From the NCBI GenBank assembly GCA_017577895.1, contig PKQY01000068.1:1-6858 (forward strand): a stretch of 6,858 nucleotides of DNA, given 5' to 3'. A program made the position numbers and the translations under genes. A model generated the notes under the pieces. The model saw only the letters and a program-made list of their open reading frames with translations, did no database searches and had not been told where the DNA came from. Each line of letters begins with the position of its first letter. The stretch's first letter is position 1. This DNA is from Bacillota bacterium. Its GTDB lineage: Bacteria > Bacillota > Bacilli > ZCTH02-B2. Shown here in pieces: positions 1 through 5,157 of the stretch.

Positions 1-32
1 AAGACCATGCGGCGAAAAACAGGGGCCTTCCA

Positions 33-61
33 TTGCGGCGGTAAACAAAATATGTTATCAT
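33..61 (+). promoter_or_regulatory. Candidate sigma-A promoter of the rpsF operon (extended -10)
   Basis: A -35-like TTGCGG at 33-38 is followed after 17 nt by TATCAT at 56-61. TG at 53-54 gives an extended -10 (TG-n-TATCAT). The -35 matches consensus only in TTG, but spacing is ideal and the extended -10 can compensate. Transcription would start near 67-69 and give a leader of about 85 nt. This is inferred by eye; no start site is shown by the sequence alone. Confidence 0.5.
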
Positions 62-71
62 CCGGTGATGT

Positions 72-101
72 GGATCTTTGTCGGTCGTATGCACAAGATT
101 C
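72..101 (+). promoter_or_regulatory. Leader hairpin upstream of the S6:S18-type motif
   Basis: Bases 72-81 can pair with 93-101: G72-C101, a G-U wobble, then A74-T99 to T78-A95, a bulged T79, G80-C94 and T81-A93, around an 11-nt loop (82-92). The helix ends exactly where the next structure (102-133) begins, so the two could stack. I know of no named family for this hairpin. Its reality rests on base pairing only. Confidence 0.35.
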
Positions 102-145
102 ACTCCTTGCTCCCATCAGGGGGCCGCTTGAGTCCAGAAGGAGGT
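102..145 (+). promoter_or_regulatory. S6:S18-type autoregulatory mRNA leader motif of rpsF
   Basis: An outer stem ACTC (102-105) with GAGT (130-133) encloses an inner hairpin CTCCC (110-114), loop ATCA, GGGGG (119-123). A CCG triplet (124-126) sits on the 3' side of the internal loop between the two stems. A CCG beside a short hairpin, mimicking the S6:S18 site in 16S rRNA, is the known hallmark of the rpsF leader element through which the S6:S18 complex represses its own translation. The Shine-Dalgarno sequence AAGGAGGT (138-145) lies just downstream. Separately, CTCCTT (103-108) is a perfect 6-nt complement of AAGGAG (138-143), so an alternative fold would cover the ribosome binding site. 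Family assignment is from recalled architecture, not from a covariance search. Confidence 0.6.
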
Positions 146-153
146 GGCAAGAC

Positions 154-441
154 GTGCGTCCTTACGAAGCGATGTTCATTTTGCGTCCGGACTTGGAGGA
201 GGAGGCCATCAAAGAGCTGGTGGCCCGCTTTCAAGAAATCGTGACGAGCCGCGGCGGAGAAGTGACCCAAGTGAACGAAATGGGCCGTCGGCGGCTGGCG
301 TATCCCATCAAACATTTTCGTGAAGGGTATTACGTCGTGCTGAACTTCAACAGCAAGCCGGATGCATCGGAAGAATTGAACCGGGTGGCGAGAATTACCG
401 ATTCGGTCATCCGTCACATGATCATTCGGGACGATGAATGA
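154..441 (+). CDS. rpsF: 30S ribosomal protein S6
   Basis: This 95-residue protein is S6 of the small ribosomal subunit, which binds the central domain of 16S rRNA as a heterodimer with S18. The start RPYEAMFILRPDL, the central GRRRLAYPIKHFREGYYVVLNF and the end of the ferredoxin-like fold (VIRHMIIRDDE) are characteristic, and 95 residues equals the Bacillus subtilis length as I recall it. I chose the GTG at 154 because AAGGAGGT (138-145) lies 8 nt upstream and the family begins with this MRxYE motif. An in-frame ATG at 7 would add 49 residues with no S6 similarity, running through the structured leader, and is rejected. It is first in an operon with ssb and rpsR. Expression is probably autoregulated through the leader structure. 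Confidence 0.96.
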   Translation: MRPYEAMFILRPDLEEEAIKELVARFQEIVTSRGGEVTQVNEMGRRRLAYPIKHFREGYYVVLNFNSKPDASEELNRVARITDSVIRHMIIRDDE

Positions 442-511
442 GCGCATGGGACGTTGACGCGATGGGCCGAGCCGAAACCATCCGCCGGCGAGCGGAGAAT
501 GGGGGAGGAAG

Positions 512-982
512 ATGTTCAACCGCATCATTTTAATCGGCCGCTTGACGCGGGATCCGGAACTGCGTTACACCGCCAACGGCGTGGCGCGCACGACCTTCAC
601 GCTGGCCGTGGATCGGCCATATGTGAACCAGCAAGGCCAACGGGAAGCCGACTTCATCAACATCGTCACGTGGCGCCAGCTGGCCGAGCTTTGTGCCAAC
701 TATTTGCATAAAGGGCGGCTGGTGGCGGTGGAAGGACGGCTGGAAATTCGCAGCTTTGAAAATAATGAAGGCCAACGCATCCGCGTGGCGGAAGTGGTGG
801 CCGACAATGTCCGTTTTCTGGAGTCGCGGGCCCAAAGCGACGACCGTTCGGCGCGTGCGACCCCCGGCGATCCTCCACCATCGTTCGGTTATGGCGGTTC
901 CGGTTTTGGCGGGCTGGATGACGATCCGTTTGCCAACGAAGGTACGCCCATCGATATTACGGAAGACGATTTGCCGTTTTAA
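512..982 (+). CDS. ssb: Single-stranded DNA-binding protein SsbA
   Basis: SSB coats single-stranded DNA at replication forks and repair sites and recruits partner proteins. Residues 1-106 form the OB fold, beginning FNRIILIGRLTRDPELRYT and including the TFTLAVDR strand, DFINIVTW with Trp54, and VEGRLEIRSF. Residues 107-135 are a Gly/Pro/Ser-rich disordered linker. The acidic tail contains DDDPFANEGTPID and ends DDLPF, the partner-docking motif. The tail matches SsbA of Bacilli, but the linker is shorter, giving 156 residues. The ATG at 512 fits the family start, although GGAGG (504-508) leaves only 3 nt of spacing, unusually tight. The gene lies 70 nt after rpsF and 38 nt before rpsR, the standard arrangement in Bacilli. 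Confidence 0.97.
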   Translation: MFNRIILIGRLTRDPELRYTANGVARTTFTLAVDRPYVNQQGQREADFINIVTWRQLAELCANYLHKGRLVAVEGRLEIRSFENNEGQRIRVAEVVADNVRFLESRAQSDDRSARATPGDPPPSFGYGGSGFGGLDDDPFANEGTPIDITEDDLPF

Positions 983-1001
983 TTTGCCTTTAATTTGCCT
1001 T
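980..1001 (+). repeat. Tandem 11-bp duplication covering the ssb stop codon
   Basis: TAATTTGCCTT occurs twice back to back, at 980-990 and 991-1001. The first copy begins with the stop codon of ssb. The pair fills most of the ssb-rpsR spacer and stops just before the rpsR ribosome binding site. It looks like a recent slippage or unequal-exchange duplication. No function is evident. Confidence 0.8.
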
Positions 1002-1020
1002 TGAAAAGGAGGTCGGAAAG

Positions 1021-1251
1021 ATGGCACGCCGAGGACGGGGCAACCGACGGAAAAAAGTATGTTATTTTACCGTCAACAAGATCGAAAAGATCGACTACAA
1101 AGACGTCGAGTTGCTGAAACGGTTCATCAGTGAACGGGGCAAAATTTTGCCGCGGCGGGTGACGGGCACGTCCTCCAAGTATCAACGGAAACTGACCCGC
1201 GCCATCAAACGCGCCCGGCAAATGGCGTTGTTGCCGTACACAAACGAATAA
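1021..1251 (+). CDS. rpsR: 30S ribosomal protein S18
   Basis: This 76-residue protein is S18, partner of S6 in the platform of the small subunit. The core is diagnostic: KVCYFTVNKIEKIDYKDVELLKRFISERGKILPRRVTGTSSKYQRKLTRAIKRARQMALLPY, preceded by a basic N-terminal tail (ARRGRGNRRKK). It has a single cysteine (in KVCYF), so no four-cysteine zinc site is present. The ATG at 1021 is preceded by AAGGAGGT (1006-1013) with 7 nt spacing, the best ribosome binding site of the operon. It is the last gene before a strong terminator. S18 together with S6 is the expected repressor acting at the rpsF leader. Confidence 0.97.
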   Translation: MARRGRGNRRKKVCYFTVNKIEKIDYKDVELLKRFISERGKILPRRVTGTSSKYQRKLTRAIKRARQMALLPYTNE

Positions 1252-1258
1252 TCGACGC

Positions 1259-1283
1259 AAGGGGACGATGGGGTCCCCTTTTT
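1259..1283 (+). terminator. Intrinsic terminator of rpsF-ssb-rpsR
   Basis: AAGGGGAC (1259-1266) pairs perfectly with GTCCCCTT (1273-1280) around a 6-nt loop, giving an 8-bp GC-rich stem followed directly by T residues (TTTTT at 1279-1283). It starts 7 nt after the rpsR stop codon. The form is that of a Rho-independent terminator and separates the two operons. Confidence 0.9.
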
Positions 1284-1321
1284 GTATGCATACTTTGGAT
1301 GCACGCTGACACCGGGCCAAT

Positions 1322-1351
1322 GCAGGATTTGGTGACACCCTTGTGGAATGA
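1322..1351 (+). promoter_or_regulatory. Candidate sigma-H-type promoter of the gdpP operon
   Basis: GCAGGATTT (1322-1330) fits the Bacillus sigma-H -35 pattern RnAGGAwWW at every position. After 12 nt, GTGGAATGA (1343-1351) fits the -10 pattern RnnGAATww except for one W position. Spacing is as expected for sigma-H. Transcription would begin near 1355-1359. A weaker sigma-A reading overlaps it: GTGACA (1332-1337), 16 nt, TGAAAT (1354-1359). Position between a terminator and the first gene of a new operon supports a promoter here. Which sigma factor uses it is inferred. Confidence 0.5.
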
Positions 1352-1361
1352 TTTGAAATAC

Positions 1362-1413
1362 GATAGGAAGAGGAGACAAAACGTCGGGATAGGAAGAGGA
1401 GACGAAACGTCGA
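1362..1413 (+). repeat. Two-copy 26-bp tandem repeat in the presumed 5' leader
   Basis: The 26-bp unit at 1362-1387 is repeated immediately at 1388-1413 with two differences (A1378 to G1404 and G1387 to A1413). Each unit holds a purine-rich AGGAAGAGGAGAC segment and then CGTC. In copy 2, GACG-AAA-CGTC (1401-1411) is a perfect 4-bp hairpin, while copy 1 can form only 3 bp. It lies between the candidate promoter and the MazG-like start. Confidence 0.9.
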
Positions 1414-1429
1414 GACGAGGGGGAGGACC

Positions 1430-1756
1430 GTGCCGGAGAAGCAGGTCTTCATCGCCAAACAGCGGAAAGTCGTGGACGAATTAAAAACGGAGATGATGGA
1501 ACGGTTGGCCGCCATTTTCCGGGGGCTGCACGAAGCCGATGACGAGGTCGTGGCGGAGCAGATGGCGGCCATGCTGTTGTTGCAATACGTCTTAGCCCGC
1601 CGTCTAGGCATTCCGTTCCATCGTCTGGAAGCGGCCATGTTGCAGCAAATTCGCATTCACAAACAGATGGGCCATCCATTGGAGGCCGATTTTGGCGATT
1701 GGAGCGTGTTGGAAGAGTATTTGTCGTCCAAACGGAGCGGGATATCGAAGGAGTGA
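1430..1756 (+). CDS. MazG-like family protein of unknown function
   Basis: This small 108-residue, probably all-helical soluble protein resembles the short MazG-like proteins often found beside yybS and gdpP in Bacilli and relatives. The recognisable segment is residues 40-68, ending in YVLARRLGIPFHRLE, with a C-terminal DWSVLEEYL (90-98). MazG proteins hydrolyse nucleoside triphosphates using an EExxE plus ExxD set; I do not see that set clearly here, so catalytic activity is doubtful. The GTG at 1430 gives a full-length N-terminal helix. The purine run 1417-1426 contains GGAGG ending only 3 nt from the start, and an alternative GAGG (1417-1420) at 9 nt. It is first in a five-gene operon, 6 nt before yybS. 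The family name is recalled from sequence appearance and is moderately sure; the function is unknown. Confidence 0.75.
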   Translation: MPEKQVFIAKQRKVVDELKTEMMERLAAIFRGLHEADDEVVAEQMAAMLLLQYVLARRLGIPFHRLEAAMLQQIRIHKQMGHPLEADFGDWSVLEEYLSSKRSGISKE

Positions 1757-1762
1757 ACGGGC

Positions 1763-2704
1763 TTGCGGAGCGAGACGCGACGGTTGACGGAAGGCGCCAT
1801 GGCCAGCGGCATTTATGCCGTGTTACTGCTGTTGTCGTATTACACGCCCTTCGGCGTGGTGACGACGTTGTTGTTGCCGGTGCCGTTTGTCGTGTATGCC
1901 GCCCGGCACCGCATCGGCGATGTGGTCGTGATGGCGGCAGTATGCACGTTGCTGACGGTCTTGCTGACCGGCGTGGCCTCGCTTTTTTTGCCCCTCTGGT
2001 CCAGTTTGACCGGCGGGACCATGGGCGTCGTCTACCGGCAACGCCGGGAAGCGTATTGGGCCTTTTCGGCCGGCATGATCGCCACGTTGGTTTCCTTTCT
2101 CCTTTTCTTGGTTGTCATGAATTTTCTTTTTTCTGTCAATTTACTGACGGAAATGCGCCGACTCATGGAAGAGTCGTTGCAAATGTCCCAGTCGTTGCTG
2201 CAGCGGGTTGGCCTGGAGGCGCCGGAAAATCCGCTCTTGGCTCAGTTACCGGACATGTTTGTCGCCCTGTTTCCGTTTTTGCTGTTTTTTTCGGCAGCCA
2301 CCGCTAGTTTGTTGGTGCACTGGTTGGGCGGGACGATTTTGCGGCGTCTCGGCACGCCGGTGCCGCGGCTGCCGGCTTTTCATACGTGGCGTTTTCCGCG
2401 GTTGTTGTTGTACCTGTACTTGCCGGTGCTGTTGTACATGTTCGTCCCGGCCGAATCCCGTTGGGCGCCGCTGGAGCCGGTGCTGATGAACTTGCAGCCG
2501 GCTTTTGAGGTGTTGTTCGTCCTTCAAGGGTTGTCTTTCATCTTTTTTTTGACCGAAATCGGAAAATGGCCCAAATCGGTTCGGATCATCGCCGTGGTCG
2601 GCTTGTTCTTGCCGCCCTTTTCCTTGTTATTTTCCCTCGCATTCAGTATTCTGGGGATTGTGGATGTCGGTTTTCCGCTGCGCGAGCGGCTTAGGTCGTC
2701 GTGA
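1763..2704 (+). CDS. yybS: YybS family membrane protein (DUF2232)
   Basis: This 313-residue polytopic membrane protein has about eight hydrophobic segments, near residues 12-28, 30-46, 53-76, 98-124, 163-187, 211-229, 243-264 and 272-300, with an amphipathic loop at about 126-160. The opening LTEGAM, the length near 310 and the position directly before gdpP identify it as YybS/DUF2232. Its role is unknown; a fold related to small transporter-type membrane proteins has been suggested for the family, but nothing here shows a substrate. The TTG at 1763 is supported by AAGGAG (1748-1753) at 9 nt, a site lying within the last codons of the preceding gene, which suggests translational coupling. It ends 33 nt before gdpP. 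Confidence 0.88.
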   Translation: MRSETRRLTEGAMASGIYAVLLLLSYYTPFGVVTTLLLPVPFVVYAARHRIGDVVVMAAVCTLLTVLLTGVASLFLPLWSSLTGGTMGVVYRQRREAYWAFSAGMIATLVSFLLFLVVMNFLFSVNLLTEMRRLMEESLQMSQSLLQRVGLEAPENPLLAQLPDMFVALFPFLLFFSAATASLLVHWLGGTILRRLGTPVPRLPAFHTWRFPRLLLYLYLPVLLYMFVPAESRWAPLEPVLMNLQPAFEVLFVLQGLSFIFFLTEIGKWPKSVRIIAVVGLFLPPFSLLFSLAFSILGIVDVGFPLRERLRSS

Positions 2705-2737
2705 GCGGCACATCCTTTTGTCGAAGGAGGTCAGAGG

Positions 2738-4711
2738 GTGCCTGAGTTTATTCATCGGCGCTGGCACGGGTTGCACATGGTGCTGGCCTTTGTGCTCCTG
2801 GCCATCTTGACCATCCTCTTGTACTTTTACCATTGGCTGTACTTGTTGGTCGGCGGGGTGGCCATTGTCGGCCTGGCGGTGTACGCCTGGTATGCGGAAA
2901 AGTCATTTCGGGAAGATTTTATCGGCTACGTGGCAGCGCTGACGTACCGCATCCGCCGGGCCGGGGACAAAGTGGTGCAGAATACCCCGGTCGGCATGAT
3001 TTTGTACGACGAGGAAGCGGTCGTCGTCTGGCACAATCCGTTCAGCGGCGAGTTGTTGCGCCTGGAGAACTTTGTCGGCGTCTCCTTGTTGGACGTGTTG
3101 CCGGTGCTGGCCGGCAAGTTGGAAGAAAACGGCCGGCATGCGGTCCACTGGCGGAACCGGGTGTTGCAAGTGGACGTCCATGCCGGGGAACGGCTGTTGT
3201 TTCTCACGGACATTACGGAAATCACCGCCTTGAAAGAGCGGTACGAGGCGGAACGGCCCGCCATCGGCATCGTCCACATCGACAACTTGGAAGAAGTCAC
3301 CCAAGGGATGGACGAGAAAAATCACACGTTGATGCTGGCGGAAGTGACGCGGGCTATCACCGACTGGGCGGCCGAAAACGACCTGTTCATTCGCCGGGCG
3401 GCCACCGATAAATTTCTCGTCGTCACCGACATGGCCCATTTGGCGAAGTTGCAGGAAGACCGGTTTCAAATTCTCGATCGGGTGCGGGAGATGACGAAGC
3501 ATCAACCGATTCCGTTCACCTTGAGCATCGGTTTCGGCGCCGCCGGCGCATCGATTCCGGAGACAGGGCAGATGGCGTCGTCCAGCTTGGAAATTGCTCT
3601 CGGTCGCGGCGGTGACCAGGCGGCGGTGCGCATCGGGGACAAACTGACGTTTTACGGCGGCAAGTCCAATGCGGTGGAAAAGCGGACTCGGGTGCGGGTA
3701 CGCGTCGTTTCCCACGCCATGCGTAACTTGATTCTGGAAAGCGATCACGTGCTCATCATGGGCCACAAATTTCCCGATATGGACGCCCTCGGTGCGGCCA
3801 TCGGGGTGTGGAAAATGGTCACGTGGAACGAAAAGCGGGGGTACATCGTCCTGGATGAGTCCAATCCCGCCATCGACAAACTGGTCAGCTTGATTCGGGA
3901 AGACGAGACGCTGGCGCCGTCCCTCGTGACCCCCGATGAGGCGTACTATTTGTGCACGCCCCGGACGCTGGTGGTGATGGTGGACAATCACCGGCCGTCC
4001 ATGGCCATTGAACCGCGTTTGCTCCAGATGACGCGGCGGGTGATGGTCATCGACCACCACCGGCGCAGCGACGACATCGTGGAAGATCCGCTATTGTTAT
4101 ATATTGAACCGTACGCGTCATCGACGTCGGAATTGGTGACGGAACTGTTGCAATATCAGACAGGCGAAGCGCCGCTGAGCCGCCTGGAAGCGACGGCGCT
4201 GTTGTCCGGCATCATCGTCGACACGAACCATTTCCATTTTCGCACCGGCGTCCGCACGTTTGAAGCCGCTTCATACTTGCGCAAGAACGGCGCGGAACCG
4301 GAATTTTGCCAACAACTGTTGAAGCAAGATTTACACCAGTTTCTGCGCCGCGCGGAACTGTTGCAACAGACCGAGCTGTTGCCGGGAGGCATGGCCGTTG
4401 CCGTCGGAGCGGAAGACAAAGAGTATGAGCAGCTGGTCATCGCCCAGGCGGCGGACAGCTTGCTCAGTTTGGACGGGGTGAAAGCGTCCTTTGTCATCGC
4501 CCGGCGTCCCGACGGGCTCATCAACATCAGCGCCCGTTCGTGGGGCGATGTCAATGTCCAAGTCATCATGGAGCAGATGGGCGGCGGCGGTCACTTGACC
4601 AATGCCGCCGCGCAATTGGCGGACAGCCGGATTCAAGAAGTGCGGGAAACGTTGCGGCAAGTGCTGGCATCCTACGTCGCACAAGCTGGGAAAGGGGATG
4701 ATGGGAAATGA
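2738..4711 (+). CDS. gdpP: Cyclic-di-AMP phosphodiesterase GdpP (YybT)
   Basis: GdpP is a membrane-anchored enzyme that hydrolyses cyclic di-AMP to pApA. At 657 residues it has the normal length and full domain order. Two membrane helices lie at about 13-30 and 34-52, a PAS domain at about 75-165, and a degenerate GGDEF domain at about 173-305, where ATDKF (222-226) stands in place of GGDEF, as is usual for this family. The DHH domain spans about 325-500, with GHKFPDMDA (342-350), VDNHRP (415-420), IDHH (438-441) and IVDTNHF (493-499). The DHHA1 domain ends with GGGGH (615-619). All visible metal-binding motifs are intact, so it should be active. The GTG at 2738 has AAGGAGGT (2724-2731) at 6 nt. 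Its stop overlaps the rplI start by 4 nt (ATGA). Confidence 0.96.
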   Translation: MPEFIHRRWHGLHMVLAFVLLAILTILLYFYHWLYLLVGGVAIVGLAVYAWYAEKSFREDFIGYVAALTYRIRRAGDKVVQNTPVGMILYDEEAVVVWHNPFSGELLRLENFVGVSLLDVLPVLAGKLEENGRHAVHWRNRVLQVDVHAGERLLFLTDITEITALKERYEAERPAIGIVHIDNLEEVTQGMDEKNHTLMLAEVTRAITDWAAENDLFIRRAATDKFLVVTDMAHLAKLQEDRFQILDRVREMTKHQPIPFTLSIGFGAAGASIPETGQMASSSLEIALGRGGDQAAVRIGDKLTFYGGKSNAVEKRTRVRVRVVSHAMRNLILESDHVLIMGHKFPDMDALGAAIGVWKMVTWNEKRGYIVLDESNPAIDKLVSLIREDETLAPSLVTPDEAYYLCTPRTLVVMVDNHRPSMAIEPRLLQMTRRVMVIDHHRRSDDIVEDPLLLYIEPYASSTSELVTELLQYQTGEAPLSRLEATALLSGIIVDTNHFHFRTGVRTFEAASYLRKNGAEPEFCQQLLKQDLHQFLRRAELLQQTELLPGGMAVAVGAEDKEYEQLVIAQAADSLLSLDGVKASFVIARRPDGLINISARSWGDVNVQVIMEQMGGGGHLTNAAAQLADSRIQEVRETLRQVLASYVAQAGKGDDGK

Positions 4712-5151
4712 AAGTGATCTTCACGGCGGATGTAAAAGGACAAGGCAAAAAGGGCGAAGTGAAGGAGGTCTCGGACGGTTACGCCCGCAACTACCTGATT
4801 CCCCGGGGACTGGCCGTGGAAGCCACCAAGGGCAACTTGAAACGGCTGGAGGAGCAAAAAGCGAAGGAAGCGGCGCAACAGGCGGAAATGAAGGCGGCGG
4901 CGGAGGCGTTGGCAGCCCAACTGAACGACATGGTGTTGGAAATTCGGGCTAAGGCCGGGGAAGGCGGGCGCTTGTTCGGCGCCGTGACGGCCAAGCGGCT
5001 GGCAGAAGAGCTCGCGGCCCGCGGGCTGAACGTGGATCGCAAAAGCATTCAATTGGAGGAACCGATCCGCGAACTGGGCACGACGCAAGTGGACATTCGC
5101 CTGTATCCGGGCGTCCAGGCCAAGTTGCGGGTACAGGTCGTCAAGGAGTAG
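4708..5151 (+). CDS. rplI: 50S ribosomal protein L9
   Basis: L9 is a 147-residue bilobed protein that binds domain V of 23S rRNA near the L1 stalk. The N-terminal RNA-binding lobe is clear: MKVIFTADVKGQGKKGEVKEVSDGYARNYLIPRGLAVEAT. A long Lys/Glu/Ala helix follows at about 41-75, then the C-terminal lobe with GGRLFGAVTAKRLAEEL and a final VQVVKE. Length is that of Bacillus and Geobacillus L9. The ATG at 4708 overlaps the gdpP stop in ATGA, and the upstream AAGGGG (4692-4697) is a weak, distant ribosome binding site, so translation probably depends on coupling to gdpP. The end of this gene carries the ribosome binding site of the helicase gene. Confidence 0.97.
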   Translation: MKVIFTADVKGQGKKGEVKEVSDGYARNYLIPRGLAVEATKGNLKRLEEQKAKEAAQQAEMKAAAEALAAQLNDMVLEIRAKAGEGGRLFGAVTAKRLAEELAARGLNVDRKSIQLEEPIRELGTTQVDIRLYPGVQAKLRVQVVKE

Positions 5152-5157
5152 ACCGGG

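Noticed and set aside
3..44. Open frame ending in TAA at 42-44, as the tail of a preceding gene
   Set aside because: Only 13 codons are visible, with no recognisable C-terminus, so a gene cannot be supported.
7..153. In-frame upstream extension of rpsF from ATG 7, adding 49 residues
   Set aside because: The added residues have no S6 character, lack a ribosome binding site, and run through the candidate promoter and structured leader. GTG 154 has a strong site and gives the exact family length.
1362..1413. Repeats as a CRISPR array
   Set aside because: The two copies are directly adjacent with no spacer, and no cas genes are present.
1699..2307. Plus-strand frame of 202 codons overlapping the MazG-like end and yybS
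   Set aside because: The overlapping yybS frame shows clear membrane segments and a proper ribosome binding site. This one is Arg, Gly and His rich without features.
2903..4060. Long minus-strand open frame (385 codons) opposite gdpP
   Set aside because: It is rich in His, Pro, Gln and Arg, as expected for the antisense of a GC-rich gene, and lies wholly within a confidently assigned gene.
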